Source: Aporrectodea caliginosa (lineage: Eukaryota; Annelida; Clitellata; Crassiclitellata; Lumbricidae). From it: DNA of 64,000 nt. Of this stretch, positions 1 to 13,100 are shown in pieces. The notes beneath the pieces are model-generated. The model saw only the letters and a program-made list of their open reading frames with translations, searched no databases and had not been told where the DNA came from. Made by a program: the position numbers and the translations under genes. The DNA is taken from positions 62,001 to 126,000 of the forward strand of contig JACEVL010001855.1 of NCBI GenBank assembly GCA_020284085.1. The letters are read 5' to 3'. The number at the start of each line of letters is the position of its first letter. Position 1 is the first letter of the stretch.

Positions 1-1123
1 TCACCATTCATTTTCATTCCATTTATGGTACATTTACAAGTGTAATCTACCATCTTGACTTACCACTCAAATTTACCACAGTCATTTCCACGTCAATGAG
101 ACTGTTTAGAAAGTAGAGAACAGCATTTACATAATTTTTTTAACATTGCTCAATTATAAATAGAAAAACACTGTTGAGTACATCTAATACGAGCCATTAT
201 TGACGCACAAACAGAATATCAGTTCAACAAACTTTCAACCTCCAACTTCAATTCATTAACCAATATCAGAGGAATGGGAAGCCCAATAATTTACCCAGAT
301 ACCTGGTATTCCACCCTGGATGGTGGTCACCCATTCAACTACTGAGCTCAGCATTGCTTAACTTCACTATGCTTGCAGGTAACATATTTCAAGCACCAAG
401 CTGACTTTAGTTGGTTTCCAAAACATATCGACTTCATTGTTATCGCGTACAATAGTCAAAGAATTATTATAAATTTAAAAAATCAGTTAAAGAGATGTGA
501 AAGTTTCAGACCATCATCATGCATGGCTTCTCACAAAATAATAAAATACAGCCCGTAAAAACAAAGTTTTTTACTATATCCATCTAGTATCCTATAACGT
601 GTACTCTGAAAATAGTCCGCGTTCATTTTACAACATAGCACGCTTGATGAGGCAGCGCGCCCATTATTGTTGCAGCCAATGACAACGCTGGCCAATCACA
701 ATGCTGCGCATCGGAAAAGGGGATTCCCCGATTCGAAAAGTTGAGTCCCGATTCTATAAGCTAGCCTTTTTGGGGAGCTGAAATTTTGATAGAATGAAGT
801 GTGTGCGAGGGCGAGTCTATATGCCAAGTTTCACGACGATTGAATGATTGTAAGTGATCGAACTAGTCGTCGCAAGATTTGACTTTTTAGCCTGTGGCTC
901 AATCAAGCAAGCAAGATTGCAAGATTGCAAGCAAGCAAGCAAGATTCCCGCAAGTTAAAGTAGATGGATAAAAAATAAGAATGAATAAGCAATCCGTGTT
1001 TCTCAGAATGTATATATATAATATATATATTCCTTTATTTCATAATACAACAGGCAGAACGCTATTGTTGACAAAGAACATGCTCATTGTGACTGCTATT
1101 GACTGACTAGCATGGCCAATTAC
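1..1123. other. FBH1 intron, left window edge
   Basis: No exon for the missing helicase motifs V and VI was found here on the minus strand, so the next FBH1 exons lie to the left of the window. The stretch is AT-rich with a short direct repeat of a GCAAGATT/GCAAGCAA type near 900-950 and an AT run near 1010-1030. Confidence 0.5.
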
Positions 1124-4100
1124 CTGCCATTTCTGGATCTGAAATACACTTCTGTCGTATGTGGTGGATGTGTGACGGAATGGTGTGCATAAATCTTGCA
1201 ACAATATTTATTTTGCCAAGCAGTTCCACATCAGACGTCTTCTGGGCATATTTGCTGAATTCAGGAAAGCCTCCATTTACAAAGCACTTGACCAACGGGT
1301 TACGAATTGACTCGGCTGTTGTTGCAAACAAAACAAGAATCTTAACCACAAGACAAGATACTATAACCAATAATTCATTACACAAGTCTAGTTGCTTACA
1401 GTTCTTGTGTTGAACAGTTTCTTAGTAGAAATGTTAATGCCTCGTGGGCAAATTTGTAACCGACTGCCATGTTCACATAATGTAAAGTCTAATATTAGGA
1501 ATCAAATGCCATAAAATACAGTGTCCAGCCACAAAACAACATGCTAAATGGTCATGCACAATGAAGCAAATCATGTACAATACCAAGTATTACACCATTA
1601 GTGTGTATACCATGATCTGATAGATGGACAATGTTAATAACAGTGAACTAATACCAGTACAGTGACTGAGATTTGGTGAAAGTTCTAAGCATGTGCACTT
1701 AAAAACAATGAGACTCACTGGAAACAATCCAAATCCTGTAGGTCCCTCAAATCCTTCTCAGTTGACCTTTTGACTCTAAGTCTCTAACCTTAGTTACTGT
1801 GAATATTAATTTCTTCCATATATTAATTTCTTCCATATATTAATTTCTTCCCACTGTGACTAACTGTAATGATACGATGTTGATGTTCAATCAATAAATG
1901 GCTTCAATCAATCCCTTAATCAATTACTGGAGTAATCAAACAAACTTTGGACTCCTGCTGTTAAAAATACTGAAATAGGAACCTGGCAGCTGTTCTGCAC
2001 AATTTTATTCGTTCACTCATTCATTATGAGAATTTATATAGCGCCCCTTCAAGAAACCTACTCAGGAGCACTCCCAGCCCAGCCACGACTAAAGAAAAAA
2101 GACTTGAGTGACTTATAAAACCCAGTTGCGTTGATAATATAAGATAATAATACTCAAGTAAGGCAGAGCGAGGATGTTGCAAAATGAATGAATCCAACTT
2201 TGCAAAAAATTATCAATTCATGAAGGAATTCAGGCACAGAAAGTAAGTAAGTGTATCCTTTATTACACCAATTGCTAACCACATTTTGGTTTACAAGCAG
2301 TCACTTTTGTGGTTTAGGGAAGTCTACCATACCATAAAAGTCGAAATATGAGTGAGAATATAGATGTTGATACCAATCTGAGATAATAATAAAGTATCCC
2401 TTACTTTTCTCCCCAGTCATCAGCGAGTAGATGTCTTCAATCATGTCGAAACCATATCCATCAATTCCCTGCAAAAAACATCAAAACTGAATGCCATGAA
2501 ATGACAGTGTAGTAAAGCATTTCTTTATAAACTTGGAAATAAGCTTCTTTGAAAATTTAATGCTAGTGCATAAATAATTAAACATCTAAAGTAATTATAT
2601 GACTAACCCCTGCAAAGGCGACTTTGATGTTTTTGTCTGAGTAGCTACACTTCTTCACAATTTCACAGAACAGTTGAAAGTTAGAGCGGGCTATTATAGC
2701 CAGTTGTCCAACCTGGTCACCATGAATTCCACCTATTAAACAAAAAATGTCCAATCTGTTACATAGTTGGACTTGCCCACATCATTGACTGATACATAAC
2801 AACAATAATAATATTCGTTTATTCAATTCAAACTGACAAACCGCAGTATGATTACATCAAATAGTAGGAACACATGATAACTAGTTGAACAAGAGTCGAT
2901 TTTATAACTGTATGGCAGCCTGCTAGGTGCCGATCCGTTCTACTGCGGCCCATTTAATATTGCCCCTAGGGAGTGGAAGGCTGAGTCAACCTTATGGGGC
3001 TAGCGGGTATCGAATGCGTCTTTCTGTTCTTACCATTCAACCATCACCCCGTCATATGAAATGCCAAATAACAGACTCATGGCAAGACACAATAACAGTT
3101 TAGTGGCAGATTATATTCTGCCTACGTATTTACTTTAGGATTCATGACTACTGCTCATCCTTGGGCTGCTAACCTCGGAAGGATATCTGGGAGGCTCTGT
3201 AAGGCATCCTATAAATGTCCACAAACATACAAACACTGCAACTTGTAAGTACACAAATGCAAAAAGACAACATCTGCAACTCATGAAATGATACAAATGA
3301 TACCCTTTACATTATATCACAGCCACACAATTTAGAATAACCATAACACATAACATGCAGCATACCCGGAATGCCATTGCCAACGAGTATCTTCTTTGTT
3401 TCCTTTTTAAACAATTCCAGACAAGCAGCTGCAACAAACGATATTTCCGGACCAAATCTAAATGACTAAACACAAAAACAGAAATATTTTTCAGTTTATA
3501 TCCGAGTATCATTATAATCTACCAGCAGTTAAAAGGTCATGGTATTCAATACATCATCAACATGTCTTCTATGTACCTCTGTTGCCTTTGTAAGATTCCC
3601 AAAAGGACCTTATATGAATAACAAGATACATCAAAGACATCGGTGAACTGTTAGGTCTTAAACATCCGTGTAGTAGAGCAGAATAACCGAATCTCCTCTG
3701 TGCACACACCTCAATATAAAACCAAACCAAATCTTCTTTGACAGCGGTTCAACATCATCACCTGTCGTCATTTATCTTCAACACAAATTGTCCGCAAACT
3801 CTAACCACTCTGTCAATAGCTAACCCTGGATGGAACTCCATTGGTCGGGCTCTTCGTGGGTGCGGACCCATCAGTGGTGACTGCCAGTTATCTTGGCCTT
3901 TTGCTTACTTACAACCCTTTTGTTCATAATGACTTTAACATCACTTAGGCTGGCAAGGGCAGCACTTTAGTGAGTTACTAAATAGGTGCCATATTAAGTG
4001 TTTGGGATAACTAACTCATTAAACACCTGGATAATATGCTACTACAGATCTGTTGGTATTGATTGTAGTGAGCATTACAAAGTCAAGTGTTGAGTCCTTT

Positions 4101-7100
4101 GAATGCACCTGCACTATGTTCCTACCTGCGTCAGGTAGAAGGTTTGCGTTGGTCTGACAAGGTCCATTGCATTGACAGCACCTCGAAAGGAGTAAATCTG
4201 CTGATGGGGGTCACCAACCATAATCCTCGACTGTGACTGATTGAGAAAGATATCTGCTACAGCTGCAACAAAATCAGCAGACACATTTGTAATGTCAGTG
4301 CAAAATCATAGACACAACGAAAAATAAACTGAAAGACTTTAAAAACTTCTACAAATCAAACACCCTTCAGAAATACTTTTCTCTGCCTGTTTTTCAAAAC
4401 AATATTAAAACCACTTATAATAACTGTCTTGAGGCATATACTGGAAATCAGCCTTACGTTAAAATAAAACAAGAAACATTTACAAAGGCCCTTACAAGAC
4501 AATACTGACAATATCCCTGACATGCAATTCATTAGAATAGAATCTGATCAGCATTGAACTGATATTAGTTATTGTAGAGTATGAAAAGCACAACAAATCA
4601 TAACATAGCTTTAAAGAACACTACTTACTTGGTGTCAGATCCTGTGCTTCATCTATGAGAATTACATCATATTTCGTTATCTTTGGCTTTCGTAACTGCC
4701 ACAACTTCAGATATCCATCATGTGGAAGCTTAATTGACATATCTTCTAAGTTTGTCATCTTCTTCCAAATGTTTTCTGCATCCTCTGCTAATTTCTGCAA
4801 TACACAGTCAAGATCTTAATAAGCAACGTCTATCAAGGCCTCAAAAAGAAGTAAGGGAATGAGCATACTACAGAAATTGTAAATCAAAACCAAATTCATT
4901 ATTACTATGTGATATCTGCACATGAATTCATTAATCATTCACAAATGGGCAGAGATGAAAGCAGCAGCCTGAACCTTCTGCAAGACTAAACACCAACTTT
5001 CAGTGGGTACAAGCTATGATCTGAACAGACTGATCTTCTAGATGTGGACATGATGCCTTGTGCATTAGACACCTGCACTACAGAAGTAGTCATTAGTAAG
5101 TAAGTAAGCAAGCATATTCTTTATTAAACCAACTGCCTATCCGCACTTTGGTGTACATGCATTAGATACAATGTAACATTCTAATCATTAACAACTTTCG
5201 CATTAGATTGTCTGCAATTATACGGTCATGCGGTCACAGGCACAGGGAATAACGAAGCGTCTTTACTGGGGGTAGGAGCCAATGCAACACATGGCTCAGG
5301 TTCCCCAGGACCACAGTAAAGCGGCCTTCATAGGCGGCATGGGACAGTTTTTGCGGCACGGGACAGTTTTAATTGGTGCAGCATGATACCTTAATTTCTG
5401 TAGACTAGATTACAGGTGTGGCACCATCGGACGTCTGAACCTGCCTCAGAGCAACTGAAGAAGAAAGAAGAAGATAACAGGTAAGTAAGATCTGATCTCT
5501 TGTTACCATTTGAACAGAATGGTCCACGCTGTGCATCCTTCCATCTTCCTGCATAATCGTTGTTGGCACATGGGCTGTGGTGATGAAGGAGTCAGCAGAT
5601 GCCATGAATGCATTCAGTGTGTCCACAACAAACTTGGCCTGAACATAAAGATTTTCTCCTTTCCGTTTTGGCAGCAGGTTCAAAATCTCACTCACTTTTA
5701 CATTAGAACCCAATTTTTTGGCAGCTGCATACCTGAAATTCATACAACATTCCAACAAAGATCCCAAAGTTGTTTTGATCAGCTGTAGAAATGCATTTTA
5801 AATGCATCAGGATACCTGACCTCACCTCCGAGATTTCAGAAATATATTTGTTCTATAGCTTTGACATGTTTGGAATTAATAAGCAATAAAAGCATTTGGT
5901 AGAAAACAAAAAAATATGCAAGGAGGAAGAACGCAATAGAAAGAAGGCTCTGGAAAAACTTGATGGCTTTAAAAAAAGACAGACTTAGGAAAGGGCATGA
6001 AAAAGATTATATGGTCGACTAAACTTAATGAATTAACAAAACCCTGACCAAACCTATTGAAACAACAATACAAAAGTACTAGATGTCCGAACTGCTAGCT
6101 GAAGAAAGGATAGTATTTTGAGCAACTGCCTTTGAAGTCTGCATATAATGAGAGTTCATCGTTGTTACCATACTCCAGCTTCAGTGAACAAGGGGTTTTG
6201 AAAGAGACACTAAACGTCAATAGTCACAGAAGATTTTCTTCAACTCATTGGGTTCACCTCAATGCATGACTCAAATGCAGATGAACTTCACATTATTCAT
6301 GAACTCTAACACTAACCAAGTTTAGGTCAGCCAAGTTCAATTTCATGGCTGACAATGATTCTTGTAACTGAAAGTTAAGGTCAGAAGAAATGTGGTGCTG
6401 TATTCTATTACTTTGTTCTAAGTAAAGTATCAGCATTCAGTAGCGAAGAGATTACAGAATGCAAACTGAAATAACAAATCAACAATCCAACTCACCTTCT
6501 TCCGACTTCTCTGAAACTCAAACCGTGTCCTGTATAGCAGTCAACATTTCGTGGAAACCGACTTTTGGAGTGATTACAAACTGATCTACAAGATAGATGT
6601 ATCTTTTTCAGTTCTTACTTTCAACCTACAAGGTGTCCCTAATAAAACCAACTGACTGGTTGTTGGCCTCCCCCAATGTTTATCAGTTTTCCAATATTTT
6701 ACAGTTTTTTAAATTAATACTTTCAAGGTTACTCCATCAGGTCCCTCCACTTGGAATGGCCTCCCCCCTTTTCTACGAGCTAAGCTCATGTCTGGGATTT
6801 CTCACGCATCCTCTCGCTCTCTCTCGCGTTTCTTTTCCCCGGGGCTTCCGCGCTGAAAGCGCCTCTGAATAGTCTATGCTGCAAGAGGCGCTCTACAAAT
6901 TTTTAGATACGATACGATACGATCAAAGCCTTCCAACAGCAAAGGAGTTCTTGGTCATCTACTGGTATACAGGCATAATGGCTTTATCGTGTCATATCTG
7001 AGAATTTATACAGCACTTCTTACAGTACTGGCTATTCAGAGTGCTCTCAGGGTGAGAGCCCAAAGGGAATAAGAAAGTCTTCAAGTGGCAGAGGTATCAG

Positions 7101-10100
7101 AGTGGAACCTCAACAAAAACTATTCTAGTTCACCAGGACTGATCAGCTTCTCTAAATCAGCTTTCTGCTTAAAACTTATTGTTTTATTTTAACTTATGAT
7201 GCCCCTCTGTCAGTTATAATTTAACAAATAGAATCAATTTATTTATCAATATAGCAAGGTGTGTTTGTAATTCTAAAGTTCCTGTTTTGCACATTCCCAT
7301 GGTGTATACATATAGTAATAAAGCGTTGGACACAAACTGGACAAAGGCCAATCCAAGTCATAACCAGCCATTGTTGAGTCACAAATTAGGAACAACCAAT
7401 TCAACTTACTTGTTGTAGACTACAAGCAAGAACTTTGTGCTTGGTCGCATTTTCGTATACTGAATCAGCGTGGTTGTTTTCCCAGTGCCTGTGAAAAATT
7501 ACAATAAGACTCAGATCTTCATAATAAAGCACCTTGTAAATTTATTCAAAGATGAAAATTACATATTAAATTCTTGCTGGATGAATGGTCGGCCTTATTC
7601 TTAAATAATTAATTCCAATTAGACTGAAATTATTTTCAAATAATACAATTAATTGAAAACATGGCTTTATCAGATTCAGCTTGGCACAGGAGACCCATTT
7701 TATTGAGCCTTTGTCAATGGTAAGTTACTGAAATAATTGAATAATACAGATGTCAGTGATAAGAATTTTAATTTCTTGGCAATATGTGAGCTAACCGCAT
7801 ATTAATTATGTCCCCTTAAAAACCATTCTAACTCCATACGAATTTACTAGTCTCTGACTAACCTGCAAAAGCCACAATCTTGATAATTTCACCAGGATTG
7901 ATGTGATGGTTGCAAATTCTCATTTGCTCGTGAGTCAGGCGAAGATTAGTGTCACTCACACTGAAAAATCCCAATATAGACAAATTCATTTGCAACAAAC
8001 AATTTAACACAACTGATACCAACTGCAACAGACTACCACTGCAACGTACCATGCTATCAATGGAACAAGAAACAAGACTCAGTTACATCAGTGGCAACAT
8101 ATCAAGCACAATGGCTAGATTCACTGCCAAGCCGCAATACACATGTAGCATAAAAATAATACAAATAAAAGTGGCTTTTTATCAGACCATTAAGGTGTGT
8201 CATATATATATTCCTCTTAACAAATGGCCAACAAGATATTTGATCGAGTGCTCACTTGCCATACTTGGCTATCTTTTAATAGTTTAACAATGAGCTGCAT
8301 TGGTTTCCCAGTCACTTTTAGTATATGCTCACCGTTAATTGTTAAACTGTACACTGTTATGCATGACTGTTAAAAGATGATGGCATCAAGTCATAACTAA
8401 AAACACAGTTGAGGTTTGGCTAAAAGTACCTGTATCGGTAAATGGACTGCTGACCATGTTGTTTCTTCAGTTCACTCAGTTGGCCAACGGTTGACACAGA
8501 ATCATTCTCGTACAGATAGAGAGCATAGTATAGTCGATAGTGCATCCTAAAATGTAATATTCACAGCCAATCCAATGAACAAGATCAATAAACTATTGAA
8601 TTTTGTTCAATTTAAAAAACTCAAACTTGCTTCGCATCTGAATTTGATTTTACAAGTTCCAGCAAATAAATTATGCAATAAAGACTAATAATCACTTTTT
8701 AAAGAATTACAGCAATATTAGAAAGTATTTGTGAATCACAATATAATACACAAGTACTTTGTTTTAATGCTACCTTTGCAATTCATAGCAAGTACTCTTA
8801 TAGAACAAGGTTGCAATGCAACAAAGGTCAATCTAATTTTTGGATTCATATCTCTAACCATATTATAGTAGTAATCATTTTACAAAGAAGCACATTCTAA
8901 ACGGCTTAGGTGTATTTGCAGCTATACAACTACCAATGTCTCAAATCTATTAGTTGGCCAAACAAGGGTTTCACATGACTGACAGGCAGAAGCACGCTGC
9001 AATTTCAGGACATCTATGGTGCCACTTGTATTTATACACAAGGCACAAACAGCTATCCATATCACTTTAGAAAAACTCACAGAAACTAAGAACTGTTACA
9101 AACCTCGTAGTAAAGCAACTTAAATTAATTATAGGGAAACACAAGTAAAGCCATTTTGTTTATCGCTTATAAATGTTTTTAGAAGAAATTGAATTTTCTG
9201 TACTTGTGTTAAGCTAGACACATATTGACACATCAGTTGGAGGATGTGTTTTAATCTACTGACCAGCAAGTGACAAATGCCTGCTCAATGTGCAACCAGT
9301 GGATAATTGGACATGCATCACCTTAAATTAATACAGAACTGCTTGGTGGTGTGGCTTGTGGACGCAACCAACTGTCATCGCTCTACATCACCGACACAAC
9401 TTGGCCCATAGACTCTAAACATGATGCCATCAACTTTGGTTTGTCTCCAGTGGTTGCGCTCCATGAGTGCATCGGCACACCACTGATGATTCTTCTAGTT
9501 TTGCTAATTGATATTTCTGTTCTTAATAACACATCATTCATTGGAGTGGTGCAATATAAATTACCTTAATAAATAAATAAATAGACACTAAGCACATCTG
9601 AAGAACTGCAGTTATTCGGTCTGATAGCAAAACTTGCAACAGCAGACTTAACCCTTAAACGACGAGCAGAAATTTTATCACTTAGGGCCCGACGACGAGC
9701 GATTTTACCGTCTAACGACCTATAAAGTAAACAATTTTGAACTTGTGATATCTCAGTCAGTTCTTGACCTACAGACATAATTTAAACATCATTCTTTAGC
9801 ATTTTATCTCCTCTTCCCATCCATCCGTCCAAAGTTAGAGAACATTCATTTTTTGGGTACCCCAAGCTGCCCCATAGTGTACCGCTCGCAAATTATTTTA
9901 CTTTTTTATGTTCAAGCCTCAATATAAAAATATTTTTAGTGACAACATGTGTGTTTTAAAATTTGGTAAAGCTCCTGTTTTGCAGATTCCCATGGTGTAT
10001 ACATATGGTAATAAAGCTCTGGAGTCAAACTGGAGAAAGGCCAATCCGAGTTATAACCAGCCATTGTTGAGTCACAAAGTAATGTGAGCAAATAAAATGT

Positions 10101-13100
10101 GCAGAAATTAATGCCTGACAAAACGCAAAAGAAATTTTTGAAATGCTTTCATAAATGAAGGAGTTATAATTTTTTTTAATGATTAGACCATACGCGTAAA
10201 AAGCGAATGGAAAAAAAAGAAAATACATGAACTGTCAGCAGTTTTATACTTATCATATATTGATCAGTTTTTGACATAGAGAAATGTCCTAAATTTCAAT
10301 CTTTAGCATTTTTCTCCTCTTCCCATCCATCTGTCCAAAGTTGGAAAAACAAATTTAGGGGGTACCCAAAGCTCCCCCAAAGTGTACCCCTCCCAATTTT
10401 CTTTATTTTCTATGTTGAAACCCCTATATAAAACTATTTTTAGTGAAAACATAATTAGTTTGAACAAAATAAATATGTAGACATCAATGCCATACAGAAC
10501 AATGAAAAAAATCTGAATATATTTTCATAAACAAAAAAGTTATAATAGTTTTAGTAAACAGACTGTAGCTCTAAAAAGTATAGAAAATATAAGCAATGCC
10601 TGAAAAGTAGGAAATTTTTAACTGATCATATTTTGGCAAGTTTTTGACAGCCAGACTTGAAGTTAATCTCATTCTTTAGCATTATTTCCTCTTCCCATCC
10701 ATCCATCCAGTTTTTGAAAAGTTTGGAGTACCTTGAGGTACCTACCACACCCTACCCCACTCAAACACATGCAATACAAACACAACATCAAGAACACTGC
10801 AGCTTGCACAGCAACAGAGCAACAAGAAAATACTACAACAGGCCAAGAGAAACAAATTGTCTAATGTTTCGTTTCCTTTTCAAGTATTCAGTGGCTCTGA
10901 ACAGAGCCATTTAGACGATTGCTCGAGGGTTTTGGATCGTCAGTGGATGGTCACCTTGAAGACGGCTGAAGCTTGCTGGATCAACTCTTTCTTTCAACCG
11001 ACTGGACTGAACAGTTTTAGGAGGACAATTTTGAAATAAAAATTTGAACAGTTGTTTTGATGTGCGATACTGCTTACTATTACTTCCTTACTCCCCACAG
11101 GTACTATGTTTTACTCGGCACTGGTATGTGGAACCACTACCTGGTTTTCCTCGTCGTAAATGCGGAAGTATCCAATTTTGCATAAAGCAATTTTGCATGC
11201 TTCACATTTATACTGAGTCTTCTTGGGGCAGCCCTTGAGAGTCTTGCTCTTATTCTTTGAACAAAAGATGCAAGTATGGCAACGACCCTCAAAGCTTGAC
11301 CAAGATGTGGCCCTTCTCATTGCCAGCTACCATAGGTGTGGAATAGAATGCTTGGGACGCCAGTGGTCGAGTACATCTGAAACCTCCGTTTAGTTGTTTG
11401 GCAAGTTCCTGTCTGAAGTGTAGATGCTTTGTTCTAGACCTCTTTCTAGAAGCTGCCAAATCTGCTGGGCCCTCTAGGGGAGTTTCTTTCCAGATGACAT
11501 AGGAATTGGCAATTGATACATTTATACCCCACCAGAAAATGTACCGCCACCATTTATTACCAGACCGGCCAACTGGGTAATACGAAGCATTCTGATTGCC
11601 CAAGTCTGAATCATCCATGTGACGATTATAATTGTAATTGACACAAGCACGGGTCTCATGAGAAGGAGTCATCTTTTCAATATTCTGTCCAGAAGAAAGA
11701 AAGGATATCTGCCTTTTGTGAAAGGCAACAGAAAGGAGAACTTCTCCTTTCTGGTATTCCACGAGTTCTCCTTCTCGTTTCAATTTTGTTTTGCTTACAT
11801 TTTCGGGTAACCCCCTTCTGCTCAGCATAATTGTTGCACAGGAGTAAGTAACCCGACTAAGCAAGAACTCACATAAATGAAGTGAGCTGAAATATCGGTC
11901 AAAGTAAATGTGATGACCGATATCGAGATAATCATTTGCCAGGTTGGTCACAACATCATAACCTAGACCAAACTCACGTCTGATGGCAGCCCGGTCGGCG
12001 GTTATGGCCTTGCCAGTGTATACGTCAAATTTCAGAAAGTACCCATTTCTGAGTCAGCAATGGTCCAAATTTTGAAGCCCCATTTATTCATCTAAACTGT
12101 CGTCATTTGAATCTAATTCATCAAGTAATCGCCAAATTTCTTCGTCAGACAGGCCATGCTGACTTCGTCTCGCCATCTTGAACTAATTTAAATGCCCCGA
12201 TTTAAAGGTCTGTTTCGATTGGTCGATTTACACATCTAGGTCGCAATTCTAAAAATATCTTCCACTTATATTTGTGTCTAATTATATTATCTTGGCCTAG
12301 ATGACGCAAATTTCCAAAAATATAATGGTTTTGATAGGCCAGTAGACGTCATTATAAGAGTATACACGTAGTACACTTTAGTGCATGCTCGTTATCACCT
12401 CCTGAGTACACTGTACTGCACGTTATTTAAGGGTCAACCAAGCTATTGTTAGGTTAGAGAAAACTCAGCAGTATTGAAACAACCTACCCAGTCCAGACAT
12501 CATCCAAGCGAAGTGACTTAAACCGATAGAGGTATGAAGCAATATTGTAGAGGCCATCGAGAAGTTCAGAAGCCATGCACTGCGACTGTCCACCCAACAA
12601 ACAGCGAATGATCTCCTGAATGTCATCTACAGATTCGGAAAGGATGACAATCGCCGCAATAATACACCATGGATTGGGAATCTAAGTAACAGATATTCAA
12701 ACATTTCAGCTTTCACTTTTTACCTTCAAAAACATTTACAGGCACGATGAAGCACACCATGCAAAATACTAACACCATCACATACAAACACCTACAACTT
12801 TACAAACACACTAGCAACATTACAAAGCACTACAAAAACAGCACAAAAATGACAACAACAACAAAACACAAAGTAATACTGATAGTTTCTAAATGGTTAT
12901 GCATAGTAACGGCTTGGCAATGCATTGTTGACATGGCTATGTGCAGCCGAGTTTTGCCAGCTGAAAGGGACATTATGCATACATAACAGCTTAGTGGAGC
13001 TAAGCTAACAAGCAGATAGAGTAGACAGAGTAGACAGAGTGCAAAGGATGTGGTTTAGAAAGTTCTTGCTCCAAAACATCAACCTCGGGGAAATGGTAGA

